The position numbers were made by a program, and so were the translations under genes. This document shows, in pieces, positions 8,014-16,336 of a stretch of DNA of 34,943 nt. The DNA is from an uncultured bacterium (GTDB lineage: Bacteria > Krumholzibacteriota > Krumholzibacteriia > LZORAL124-64-63), in NCBI GenBank assembly GCA_903859215.1, contig CAIOLW010000087.1, positions 1 through 34,943 of the forward strand, given 5' to 3'. The first letter of the stretch is position 1; each line of letters opens with the position of its first letter. The notes beneath the pieces are model-generated. The model was not told the origin of the DNA. It made no database searches and saw nothing but the letters and a program-made list of their open reading frames with translations.

Positions 8014-8586
8014 CTAAACGACTGTAGGCTGGTGCACCGCGAGCAGGCTCAGCAGGCGGCTGAAGTTCACCGGCTTGGCGAGGAAGGCGGCGGCGCCCGC
8101 CTCGAGGATGGTGTCGCGCACGTCCGGCGTGTCGTTGGCCGACATCGCGATGACCGTGGTGCCTGCGGAGTCGGGTCGCGCTTTCAGGCGGCGGCACACC
8201 TCGAACCCGTCGAGGCCGGGCAGGTAGATGTCCAGGAGCACGGTGTCCGGCTGCTCGAGGGCGACCAGCTCGCCGGCGCGGAATCCGTCCTGGGCCAGGA
8301 ACACGTGCAGGTCCGGCCGCGCGGTCATCAACTGCAGGACGAGCCAGGGGCCGACCTGGGGGTCGTCCTCGACGACGAGGACCGTGTGCTGGCGCTCTGC
8401 CGGTCCTTCGGGCAACCGCATGCCGCTCGCGGCGAGGAATTGCTCGAGGTCGCCGGCCTCGACGCGCCGGTGACCGCCGGGAGTGCGCGTGGCGCGCAAT
8501 TGCCCATGGTCGATCCAGTTGGCGATGGTCTGCGCGCTGACGCCGAGCATCGTGGCGACCTGGGTCGTGGACAGGACGGTCTTCAT
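8014..8586 (-). CDS. Response regulator with N-terminal excisionase/MerR-type HTH and C-terminal receiver
   Basis: A 190-aa protein with the domain order reversed relative to ordinary response regulators. Residues 1-55 form an excisionase/BldC-like winged helix (STTQVATMLGVSAQTIANWI, then TPGGHRRVEAGDLEQFL). Residues about 67-187 form a receiver domain with the acidic pair VVEDD (73-75), the phospho-acceptor Asp119 in LLDIYLPGLDG, a Ser in AMSAND and Lys in LAKPVN. Phosphorylation of Asp119 would presumably alter DNA binding by the N-terminal domain. Its ATG overlaps the stop of the hybrid kinase (ATGA), so that kinase is the likely partner and the two are translationally coupled. Its targets are unknown. 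Confidence 0.92.
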   Translation of the reverse strand: MKTVLSTTQVATMLGVSAQTIANWIDHGQLRATRTPGGHRRVEAGDLEQFLAASGMRLPEGPAERQHTVLVVEDDPQVGPWLVLQLMTARPDLHVFLAQDGFRAGELVALEQPDTVLLDIYLPGLDGFEVCRRLKARPDSAGTTVIAMSANDTPDVRDTILEAGAAAFLAKPVNFSRLLSLLAVHQPTVV

Positions 8587-11273
8587 GGCAGGCTCCGGGC
8601 GCCACGGGACGTCGGCACGGTGAGAGGCTCCTGCAGTACGTTCTGGACCATGTCGACCAGCTCCCGCACCGCGAACGGCTTGGTCAGCAGTGGCCCCTGC
8701 AGCGCGATCGTCCGGCCGTCGTGGTAACCGGACATGTAGACCACCTTGTCCACGCGGCCGGTTGCGACCAGGTGCGACGCCATCTCATCGCCGCGCATCC
8801 CGGGCAACCCGATGTCGGTGATCAGGACATCGAAGCGCGGCCCTGATGCGATCCGGGCAAAGGCCTCTCCGGGTGAAGCGGCGATGACGACTTCCGCCCC
8901 GCCCCGGCGCAGGACGTCGGCCACGAGCTCACGGACGGGTTCGGAATCCTCCACCACCATGAATCGTCCCTTGAACTGTCCGGGAGCGCCGTTGACGGCG
9001 GCCGGCGTCGGCAGCACCGCCGGCGTGACTGCGGCAGCCGTCGCCGGGAGCACGATCGTTGCCGTCGTGCCCGCGCCAGGGCGGCTGCGCATCTCGACCG
9101 TGCCGCCGCTCTGCTCGGCGAAGCCCCGCACCATGGGCAGGCCCAGACCGGTGCCCTGTCCCTCGCCCTTGGTGGTGAAGAACGGCTCGAACACGTGCTC
9201 GAGGTCGTCTGCCCCGATGCCCTGGCCGTTGTCCTCGACCGACAGCGTGACCATGCCGGCGCCGGGCGCACCCGCGGGCGCTGCCCGGTTGGCGGTGCGC
9301 AGCACAAGGGTGCCGCCGCTGGTCATCGCATCGCGCGCGTTGATGATCAGGTTGACGACGGCTTGCTGCAGCGCGCCCGGGTCCACAGAGACGGGCCGCA
9401 GCCGGGGCGAGAGTTCCATGCGCACGCGGATCGTCTCGCCGATCAGCTTGCCGACCGGGTGGATGAGGTCGTGCACGAGGTTGTTGAGGTCCACTTCCCG
9501 CGGCGCCAGGTTGCGCCTGCGGCTGAACGCCAACAGGTGCCCGGTGGTGGACGAGGCCCGTTCGGTGGCGCGTCTGATTTGGCCGAGCGGCGGGCGCAGG
9601 GGGCTGTCCTCGGGTGTCTGGGCCAGCAGGAGGTCGCAATAGCCCGAGATGACCGTCAACTGGTTGTTGAAGTCGTGCGAGACGCCGGCGGCAAGGCGCC
9701 CGAGCGCATCCATCTTCTGGGCCTGCCAAAGCTGGGCCTCCAGGCGCCGCCGCTCAGAGACGTCGGCTGCGACCCAATGCGTGACCTCGACGGCGCCCTG
9801 TTCGTCCAGGCCGCCACGGCCGACGCAGAAAACGGTCACGGCCTGGCCGTCGGCGCCGTGGACCCCGCACTCGATCTGCTCATCGCAACCCGCCTGGATG
9901 CGGGTGCGCGCGGCGGCGAAACCTTCGACGTGCCCTTCGCGCAGATGGTCGGCAAAACGTTGGCCATCGACCTGCTCGCGGGTCAGCCCCAGCAGGTCCA
10001 GCCAGGCGGGGTTGGCGTCCACATAGCGGCCGTCGCGGTCCAGGCCGAAGTAGCCGATCGGCAGCTGCTCGTGCAGGCGACGGAAGCGGCGTTCGCTCTC
10101 GCGCAGTTGGTTCACGCGCCGCTTGTCCTCGGTAATGTCGGTGGCGATCCCGCACATGCCGACGGGCACGCCATGCTCGTCGTGCACGAGCGATGTCCGG
10201 CAGTGCAGCAGGGCCGCCGAGCCGTCGGCGGCGATGTTGACGACCTCGCCCTGCCAGGAGCCTTCCGTCGTGGTTTTCTCGACGATCTCCTGTTGGGTCG
10301 CGCCGCGCTCCGGATCCTCGCCGAGGTCGGCGACGCTGCCGCCGATCAGGTCCTCGCGGCGCCGGCCCAGCGACTGGCACGCGGCGTTGTTGACGTAGAC
10401 GATGGTTCCCCGCAGGTCGGTCACGGTCACGCGGTCCTGGATCTGGTCCAGCACCATCGCCTTGAAGGCGACGTCGGTCTCGGCGCGGTGCAGCCGCGTG
10501 ATGTCCTGGAGCGACAGCAGTACCTGCGGTTGTCCGTCGATCGTCACCGGAGCCGCCGAGACCAGCACCCGCTTCAGTTCGCGTCCGTCCGGGCCCTCGA
10601 CCGGCAGGGTCACGGCCAGCCCGCTGACGACCGTGCCGTCTTCCAGCACGCCGCGAACGGCCAGGCGCAGCTCGCAGGCGGCGCAGTCCGGCCCGTAGCC
10701 ACAGCCGCGCTCGTCGTCCAGGTGGTTCAGGCAACCGAGCGCGGCGCCGCCGACGCGGTTGATCACGTCCTCCCGCGGCACACCGGCCATTCGGGCAACG
10801 GCCCGGTTGGCCTTGGTGACGCGGCGTTCGGCGTCAAGCAGCAGGATGCCGACCGGCACCTGGGCATGGATGGTTTCCAGTTCGTTCGACTTTGCGAGGC
10901 GTTGCTGTTCGGACTGGACGCGGGCGGTCACGTCGGCGATATGGATCGCGAGGCGCGTGACCCGGCCGGCGTCGTCGCGGATGGGGCACACGCGGTGCTC
11001 GAGGTAGCGGCCGTTCAATTCGTCGGTGAAGGTGACGGGTTCGCCCGAGCGCAGGACATCCGCCGCGATCCGGCGCCGGTGGTCGACAACCTCCGGCGGC
11101 AGCATGTCGTAGACGCACCGGCCCACGACACTGTCCCGCGTACGCCCGAACTGTCCGGCCCCTGATTCGTTGATCATCAGCACGGTACCGTCGGGCGCAA
11201 GGAGCGCCACGGTCTCGTCCAGCGAGTCGACCAGGTCGAACATGAGGTTGTCCGGGTTCAACTCGCTGGTCAT
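8583..11273 (-). CDS. Multi-PAS hybrid sensor histidine kinase
   Basis: An 896-aa apparently soluble kinase with no membrane helix. Four PAS domains occupy roughly residues 10-125, 135-260, 265-385 and 390-510. The second carries a cysteine cluster (Cys181, Cys191, Cys197, Cys200) in a C-x9-C-G-x-G-x2-C-x2-C pattern. The HisKA domain has phospho-acceptor His533 in GVSHDFNN. A complete HATPase follows (N box LIINARDAM; DNGQGIG; GTGLGLPMV). A receiver is fused at the C-terminus (about 770-890) with Asp820 in ITDIGLPGM and Lys in LTKPFA. The start at 11273 has GGAG six bases upstream; the frame is open to 11348 without support. The stop overlaps the HTH-receiver gene. Cytosolic redox, metal or small-molecule sensing is plausible from the PAS cysteines but unproven. 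Confidence 0.93.
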   Translation of the reverse strand: MTSELNPDNLMFDLVDSLDETVALLAPDGTVLMINESGAGQFGRTRDSVVGRCVYDMLPPEVVDHRRRIAADVLRSGEPVTFTDELNGRYLEHRVCPIRDDAGRVTRLAIHIADVTARVQSEQQRLAKSNELETIHAQVPVGILLLDAERRVTKANRAVARMAGVPREDVINRVGGAALGCLNHLDDERGCGYGPDCAACELRLAVRGVLEDGTVVSGLAVTLPVEGPDGRELKRVLVSAAPVTIDGQPQVLLSLQDITRLHRAETDVAFKAMVLDQIQDRVTVTDLRGTIVYVNNAACQSLGRRREDLIGGSVADLGEDPERGATQQEIVEKTTTEGSWQGEVVNIAADGSAALLHCRTSLVHDEHGVPVGMCGIATDITEDKRRVNQLRESERRFRRLHEQLPIGYFGLDRDGRYVDANPAWLDLLGLTREQVDGQRFADHLREGHVEGFAAARTRIQAGCDEQIECGVHGADGQAVTVFCVGRGGLDEQGAVEVTHWVAADVSERRRLEAQLWQAQKMDALGRLAAGVSHDFNNQLTVISGYCDLLLAQTPEDSPLRPPLGQIRRATERASSTTGHLLAFSRRRNLAPREVDLNNLVHDLIHPVGKLIGETIRVRMELSPRLRPVSVDPGALQQAVVNLIINARDAMTSGGTLVLRTANRAAPAGAPGAGMVTLSVEDNGQGIGADDLEHVFEPFFTTKGEGQGTGLGLPMVRGFAEQSGGTVEMRSRPGAGTTATIVLPATAAAVTPAVLPTPAAVNGAPGQFKGRFMVVEDSEPVRELVADVLRRGGAEVVIAASPGEAFARIASGPRFDVLITDIGLPGMRGDEMASHLVATGRVDKVVYMSGYHDGRTIALQGPLLTKPFAVRELVDMVQNVLQEPLTVPTSRGARSLP

Positions 11274-11497
11274 CGTCGACTCCGGGTCCGCGCCAACGGG
11301 GCAGGGCGGCGCCGTTAGCGGGCGCCACCAGACCCGGCTGACTAGCACGTTCCGTGCGCGGCGCAGCGGCGAAGGCGCCTGGCTTCAAGTGGGCCAATTG
11401 CAGCTTGTTATGGTTGCATTGGGGGAGGTCGGCGACGGCCGGTGGCCGAAGACGGCGCGGCACGGATGCCCAGCGATGAGACGACTTTGCCTACCCG

Positions 11498-12844
11498 CTA
11501 GCCGATCATGTCGTCGTCCAGTTCGGCCAAAGGCAGGAAGACCCGGAAGGTCGAGCCCTTGCCAGGTTCGCTGGACACCTCGATGCGCCCGCCGTGGTCC
11601 GAGACGATCCCGTGGCTGATCGACAGCCCGAGCCCGGTGCCCTTGCCTACGTCCTTCGTGGTGAAGAACGGGTCGAAGATGTGCTGCATGATTTCCGGCG
11701 TCATGCCGCAGCCGGTGTCGGACACGGCGAGCTCGACCGCGCTTTCGTGCGCCTGCGTGCGGATCGTGATGGTCCCGCCGGACGGTCCCATGGCATGGGC
11801 CGCATTGACCAGGATGTTCATGATCACCTGGTTGACCTGGCCGGCGTGGCACAGGACCGGCGGCAGGTCGGCCAGGTCCTTCTCCACCTTGCACGAGTAC
11901 TTGAGCTCGTTCCAGACCATGCGGATCATGGCCTCGACGCCTTCGTTGAGGTCATGGGGAATCTTTTTGAGCGAATCGTCGCGCGCGAAGCTCTTCAGGT
12001 TCTGGACGATGTCCGCCACCCGCGTGGTGCCCTCGACCGATTCCCGCAGGACCACGTCGAGGTCACCCAGGACATAGTCGAGGTCTTCTTCCGCCAGCGC
12101 CTCGGTAAGCTCGTCGATGACGACGTCGCGCTGCGGGTCGCTTTCCGACATCTCGGCCAGCTTGCGGTAGAGCAAGAGCAGCGTGCGCAGGAAGTCCGTG
12201 TACTGGGAGATCGTGGCCAGATTGCTGGTGATGTAGCCGATGGGGTTGTTGATCTCGTGCGCGACGCCGGCCGCCAGCTGGCCGATGCTGGCCATCTTCT
12301 CCGACTGGATGATCGCGTCGCGCTGGGATTCCAGGCGCTCGAGCGCGTCTTCCAGGTGGACGTGCGACTGCCGCAGCTGCTCCTGGACCGCGCTGATGTC
12401 GCCGATGTCCACGAAGCTCAGGAGCACGACATTGCGTTCGCCGAACTCGAGCACGACGGCCGACAGGATGACGGGGATACGCGACCCGTCGCTGCGCTGG
12501 AGCGCGGTCTCGTGCCGTTCCAGGCGGGTCGCGCCGCCCCGGAGGGCCTCGAACACCTCGCCGAACCCGTGGATCGCGGCCGAGCGCCCGCAGAGGTCGT
12601 CGGCGGCGGCGCCGATGATCTCGGCGGCCGCCGGGTTGAAGTCCATGATGCACTCGGTCCGGGCGTCCGCGATGAGCAGGCCCGTCTGGGCGGCATGGAA
12701 CAGCGCGCGGGAGTAGCTCTCGCTGTCCTCGAGCGAGCGCAGGGACGATTCACGGCGGTCCCGTTCAATCCCGACGGCGGGCGTTTCCGCATCCGACGAC
12801 GGCGGGGCGGCTGTTTCCAGGCACTGTGGCTGAATGGTAACCAA
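11498..12844 (-). CDS. PAS-domain sensor histidine kinase
   Basis: A 448-aa soluble kinase. A PAS domain covers about residues 50-155 (SRALFHAAQTGLLIADA...), followed by a coiled coil to about 190. The HisKA motif is GVAHEINNPIGYI with phospho-acceptor His196, and the ATPase domain has VIMNILVNAAHAM, DTGCGM and GKGTGLGLSISHG. The HisKA region contains a long insert with an acidic EALAEEDLDYVLGDLD stretch, a feature of the family with PAS plus EINNPIGY. A TTG at 12844 preceded by AAAGGAG at ideal spacing is preferred over the far ATG at 12889, which has no ribosome-binding site. The kinase is divergent from the receiver/HD protein, a likely partner, and precedes the hybrid kinase after a 224-base gap. 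There is no receiver of its own. Confidence 0.9.
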   Translation of the reverse strand: MVTIQPQCLETAAPPSSDAETPAVGIERDRRESSLRSLEDSESYSRALFHAAQTGLLIADARTECIMDFNPAAAEIIGAAADDLCGRSAAIHGFGEVFEALRGGATRLERHETALQRSDGSRIPVILSAVVLEFGERNVVLLSFVDIGDISAVQEQLRQSHVHLEDALERLESQRDAIIQSEKMASIGQLAAGVAHEINNPIGYITSNLATISQYTDFLRTLLLLYRKLAEMSESDPQRDVVIDELTEALAEEDLDYVLGDLDVVLRESVEGTTRVADIVQNLKSFARDDSLKKIPHDLNEGVEAMIRMVWNELKYSCKVEKDLADLPPVLCHAGQVNQVIMNILVNAAHAMGPSGGTITIRTQAHESAVELAVSDTGCGMTPEIMQHIFDPFFTTKDVGKGTGLGLSISHGIVSDHGGRIEVSSEPGKGSTFRVFLPLAELDDDMIG

Positions 12845-12883
12845 GTACGTCTCCTTTCGGGGGCCATGCGGGATTCCCCGATG

Positions 12884-12919
12884 ACTCAAGGTGTCGGCAG
12901 ATGCGGCCGAACATTGAGT
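12884..12919. promoter_or_regulatory. Composite inverted repeat in a divergent kinase/regulator promoter region
   Basis: ACTCAA (12884-12889) and TTGAGT (12914-12919) form an outer inverted repeat. TCGGC (12894-12898) and GCCGA (12906-12910) form an inner one, and the two are nearly symmetric about the same centre. It lies between two divergent genes that both start with TTG, so it could bind a regulator of both. No clear core promoter was found around it. Confidence 0.4.
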
Positions 12920-12966
12920 GTAGCCCGTATTCGCAGGCCGCCGCAGGCGCCGCCCGGGAGGCGTGT

Positions 12967-14178
12967 TTGAGGACGAAAGCCGTACTGCCGCGCGTGTTGT
13001 GCGTGGACGACGAAATACGCGTCCTCAATGCCATCGAGCGCACCCTGCGGGACAAGCTCGACCTGACGATGGCGTCGAGCGCCGCGCAGGCGCTGGCGAC
13101 CCTCCGCGAAACCAGGGAGCCCTTCCAGGTCATCGTCTCGGACATGCGCATGCCCGAGATGAACGGGATCAACCTCCTGATGCACGTGCGGCGCGAATTC
13201 CCGGACGTCGTCCGGGTCCTCCTGACGGGATACGCCGACCTCGACGTCGTGGTGCGGGCCGTGAACGACGGCAACATCTTCCGTTTCCTGGCCAAGCCGT
13301 GCTCGATGGCCGACCTGCTCGATGCGGTGCGCGCCGCCGTCCGCCAGAACAACCTGATCTGCGCCGAGCGCGTCCTGCTCGAGCAGACGGTCAAGGGCAG
13401 CATCGACGCCATGAGCGGGATCCTTGCCCTGGCCAGCCCGACCCTGTTCGGCCGCGGTTCGCGCGTGAAGAACCTGGCGGAGCTGATGTGCGCCGAGGCG
13501 GGCATCGCGTTCGACTGGCAGCTGCAGGTTTCGGCGCTCCTTTCGCAGATCGGACGCATCACGCTGCCGGACACCATCGCCGCCAAGCTGGCGACGGGCG
13601 AGCCGCTCACCGATCAGGAGGCGGCGATGGTGCAGCGCGTGCCCGAGGTCACGTACAACATCATCTGCAGCATCCCGCGCCTGGACGAGGTCCTCATGGC
13701 CATCCAGTTCATGGACAAGAACTTCGACGGGACGGGCTCGCCGCGCGGGAAGATCTCGGGGGAGGACATTCCCGTCGCGGCGCGCGTCCTGAAGCTCGCG
13801 AACCGCATCGAGGAATTGCAGGGCCGCGGCTACTCCGCCCGGCGCGTGCTGGACTCGCTGCGCGTCGAGGTCGGCGCCTACGATCCCCGGCTCCTGAAGG
13901 CGTACGAAGCCGTCGCCGACATGGCGGAGGAACGCGCGGGTCCCCGCGGGCTGCTCATGCACGAATTGCGGATCGGCATGGTGATGGTGGAGCCGGTGTG
14001 GTCGCGGGCGGGCGTCATGCTGGTGGCGGCGGGGCAGGAGGTCACCGAGGGCCTTCTCGGCCGTATCCAGAACTATCACGACACGGTCGGCATCGCGGTG
14101 CCGCTGTGGATCCGGCCCGCCGCCGTGGCCGACGAACCGAGGCCCCGATTCGTGCTAGAAGACCAGCTCACCCACTGA
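12967..14178 (+). CDS. Receiver domain fused to a degenerate HD-GYP-like domain
   Basis: A 403-aa regulator. Residues 1-125 are a canonical receiver: RVLCVDDE, phospho-acceptor Asp59 in VSDMRMPEMNG, Thr in LLTGYAD and Lys in LAKPC. Residues about 165-300 follow the HD-GYP fold but lack its metal-binding residues. The usual HDIGK is replaced by LSQIGRITLPD, and the usual HHExxDGxGYP by FMDKNFDGTGSP. Cyclic-di-GMP hydrolysis is therefore unlikely and a binding or scaffolding role more plausible. A small C-terminal domain (LLMHELRIGMVMVEPV...) follows. The TTG at 12967 has GGGAGG five bases upstream and gives the normal receiver N-terminus; the frame is open to an ATG at 12901 that lacks a ribosome-binding site. 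It is divergent from the PAS kinase and overlaps the HDOD gene by 24 bases at their 3' ends. Confidence 0.9.
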   Translation: MRTKAVLPRVLCVDDEIRVLNAIERTLRDKLDLTMASSAAQALATLRETREPFQVIVSDMRMPEMNGINLLMHVRREFPDVVRVLLTGYADLDVVVRAVNDGNIFRFLAKPCSMADLLDAVRAAVRQNNLICAERVLLEQTVKGSIDAMSGILALASPTLFGRGSRVKNLAELMCAEAGIAFDWQLQVSALLSQIGRITLPDTIAAKLATGEPLTDQEAAMVQRVPEVTYNIICSIPRLDEVLMAIQFMDKNFDGTGSPRGKISGEDIPVAARVLKLANRIEELQGRGYSARRVLDSLRVEVGAYDPRLLKAYEAVADMAEERAGPRGLLMHELRIGMVMVEPVWSRAGVMLVAAGQEVTEGLLGRIQNYHDTVGIAVPLWIRPAAVADEPRPRFVLEDQLTH

Positions 14179-15369
14179 GAAGACCATCGGCAGGCTGCTG
14201 CAGTGCGCGCGCCACGAGGCCGGAACCCGCCGCACGTCTCCCGGCTGCGGCACGATGACCCGCGCCCCCGACCCTGCCAGCACCGGCTCGAGCCGCGCCA
14301 GCTGCTCGGGCGAGTAGCTCACCACATCGAGGATGACGAGGGCCGGGTCGCGTTGCGGGCCGGCAGCCAGCCAGGGGGCCGCCTCCGCCGGTTCGTAGCC
14401 GTTGCGCTCCGCCAGCCTTTCCAGCCACTCGCCGCGACGGACATCGTTCGCCAGGACCACGACCGGCAGGCCGTTGGGCGGGAACATTCCGAAGGATTCC
14501 GAAGTCCAGTCGAGGTCGAGGTCGCCGACGCCGAGGACGGCCCGCGCCTCGTCGAAGCGCGCCGTGATGGTCGGCAGCATCCCGACGACGGCGACGGGGT
14601 TGCTCCGCAGCGCCGTCGAGAGCGCCACCACGTCGGCGGTGACGTCCGGCGACTCGCCGATGTCGCCCTGCAGCCGCGCCAGGCGGTCCGCGAGCGCGAC
14701 GACCGTCAACTGGGGCGAGGTCGCGTTCAGGCACGCACCTTCGCTGTGGTGCAGGCGCACGCACTCGATCAGGGGGGACGGCAGTTTCCAGTGCTGCAGG
14801 ACCAGTCGGCCGGCGCGGCAGTGGTCCATGCCGATGGCTGTGCGCTCGCGCTCGGGGTCGCCGAGGATCCCGTCGGCAAAGGCCTTTTCGCATTCCTGCG
14901 GCAGCGCGATCGCGAGGATCAGGTGGCCGATGTCGTGCAGGAGCCCGGCCACGAACGCTTCCTCCGGCTCGGGCAAGCCGAATTCGCGCGCCAGGACCTC
15001 CGCGCCCGCCGCCGTCGCGAGGGCGTGCTGCCAGAAGACCTGGCGCCGCTCGGCCGGCAGGCCCTGCCCGATGCTGTCGACGACCGAGAGGCTCACCGCG
15101 AGGCTGCGCAAGGCAGCGTGGCCAAGGATGACGACCGCCTGCGAGATCGTCCCGACACGGCCGGGCATGCCGTAGAACGAGGAATTGACCAGGCGCAGGA
15201 TCTTGCCGGCCAGGGCCTGGTCGGCGCTCAGGACGCGCGTGATATCGTCCGCGGAACTCTCCGGTTTGCGCATGACGGACATGAGCTCCCGGATCACCAG
15301 CGGCAGGGGCGGCAGTTCGCGGACGCGTCCAAGCACGAGTTCACGGGGATCCTGGGCGACGTGTGCCAT
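14155..15369 (-). CDS. HDOD-domain signalling protein
   Basis: A 404-aa cytosolic protein. The HDOD domain (about residues 15-215) has its usual opening LPPLPLVIRELMSVM, the LVNSSFYGMPGRVGTISQAV motif and LLHDIGHLILA. HDOD proteins are non-enzymatic relatives of HD phosphohydrolases and act as signalling scaffolds, often with response regulators and chemotaxis systems. A second region (about 299-404), starting LPVVVLANDVRRGEWLERLA and including PALVILDVV, looks like a divergent receiver-type alpha/beta domain, though its identity is uncertain. The ATG at 15369 lies two bases after the stop of the receiver-PAS gene, so the two are coupled in an operon. The 3' end runs 24 bases into the convergent receiver/HD-GYP-like gene. 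Confidence 0.92.
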   Translation of the reverse strand: MAHVAQDPRELVLGRVRELPPLPLVIRELMSVMRKPESSADDITRVLSADQALAGKILRLVNSSFYGMPGRVGTISQAVVILGHAALRSLAVSLSVVDSIGQGLPAERRQVFWQHALATAAGAEVLAREFGLPEPEEAFVAGLLHDIGHLILAIALPQECEKAFADGILGDPERERTAIGMDHCRAGRLVLQHWKLPSPLIECVRLHHSEGACLNATSPQLTVVALADRLARLQGDIGESPDVTADVVALSTALRSNPVAVVGMLPTITARFDEARAVLGVGDLDLDWTSESFGMFPPNGLPVVVLANDVRRGEWLERLAERNGYEPAEAAPWLAAGPQRDPALVILDVVSYSPEQLARLEPVLAGSGARVIVPQPGDVRRVPASWRAHCSSLPMVFSVGELVF

Positions 15370-15371
15370 GG

Positions 15372-16163
15372 CTAGTCACCCTCAAGCAGGAGGACGCAGC
15401 CTCGCGGCGCGGCGGGATCGCCCAGCAGGGCGACATGGGCCTGCATCGTGCCGCCGTCGCATTCCACGGTCGCTGTTGCATCGTCCCCCGACGCGAAACA
15501 GGCCGTAATTGCCGAGACGGCTGCTTCCGAGAGGACCTCGGAGATGTCCGTCCCCGGGAGCGTGGTCGCGAGCGCCGGCACCAGGCGCCGCGCGGCGCCG
15601 TTGGCGATGACCAGTTCGTGGTCGCGGCTGATGCCCAGCACCGCGCGCGGCAGGCATTCCAGGACATCCTGCGCGCAGGCCAGCGAACGCGTGCGCTCGG
15701 CCACGGCGGTCTCGAGCCGCAGGTTGAGCGTTTCCATCTCGATGACCTGCTTGGCCGACAGGTCCGACAGCCGGCGGTTTTCCTGCAGGATGTGGTAGTG
15801 CTCCATGCACTGGCGCAGGATCTGCTTCAGCTCGTCGTCGTTCCATGGCTTGCTGACGAAGCGGTAGACGCCGCCGCTGTTGATCGCCTCGACGATGATG
15901 CTGGCTTCGGCATAGCCCGACAGGATGACGCGCACCGTGGCGGGGCTGATTTCCTGGACCTTGTGGAGGAACTGCGACCCGGTCATGACGGGCATGCGCT
16001 GGTCGGAGACAACGAGGTGCACGTCCTCGTGGGCGATGATCTCGAGGCCTTCCTCTCCGCTGTTGGCGGTGAGGATGCGGTACGGTTCCTTGCGGAGCGC
16101 GCGCTGGAGCGCCCGCAGGATGGGTTCCTCGTCATCAACGAACAGAACCGTCGGCTCGGTCAT
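15372..16163 (-). CDS. Response regulator with receiver and PAS-like C-terminal domain
   Basis: A 263-aa protein. The receiver (residues 1-125) has VDDEEP at 10-14, phospho-acceptor Asp54 in VSDQRMPVMTG, Ser in ILSGYAEA and Lys in VSKPWND. This is the RpfG/YcbB-like receiver type often attached to HD or HDOD outputs. After a helical linker (about 125-170), residues about 170-263 form a PAS-like domain (CLPRAVLGISRDHELVIANG...). There is no DNA-binding domain. The ATG at 16163 follows GAGGGAG. The frame stays open far upstream into the GH1 gene, but that is a GC-rich artefact. The HDOD gene begins two bases downstream, suggesting that the receiver controls the HDOD protein as a separate subunit. 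Confidence 0.92.
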   Translation of the reverse strand: MTEPTVLFVDDEEPILRALQRALRKEPYRILTANSGEEGLEIIAHEDVHLVVSDQRMPVMTGSQFLHKVQEISPATVRVILSGYAEASIIVEAINSGGVYRFVSKPWNDDELKQILRQCMEHYHILQENRRLSDLSAKQVIEMETLNLRLETAVAERTRSLACAQDVLECLPRAVLGISRDHELVIANGAARRLVPALATTLPGTDISEVLSEAAVSAITACFASGDDATATVECDGGTMQAHVALLGDPAAPRGCVLLLEGD

Positions 16164-16306
16164 GCGGACTCCCTCGCGTCGCGGCGATCGACGCTGAATG
16201 GTTATCGGCAGAATCGGCCCGGGCTTGACGGGCGCTGGTCGTGCGCCGTGGCGGGAATCGAACGGCTGGGGACATCGGCCACCAAGACGTTCGGCAGCAA
16301 GGAGTT

Positions 16307-16324
16307 GGGCGACGACAGTCGCCC
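16307..16324 (-). terminator. Hairpin after the GH1 gene, weak terminator candidate
   Basis: GGGCGAC pairs with GTCGCCC around a four-base loop, 13 bases after the GH1 stop on the minus strand. There is no T run behind it, so it may stabilise the mRNA end or act with Rho rather than terminate by itself. Confidence 0.35.
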
Positions 16325-16336
16325 GTAGCGCGCTGC

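Noticed and set aside
11274-11497. The gap between the two kinases was checked for a riboswitch, because GGGTAGGCAAAG on the minus strand recalls cyclic-di-GMP aptamer fragments
   Set aside because: The rest of the aptamer (paired stems and the GACGCAAAGCC block) is not present. Only a weak CATAAC box for the downstream kinase was seen.
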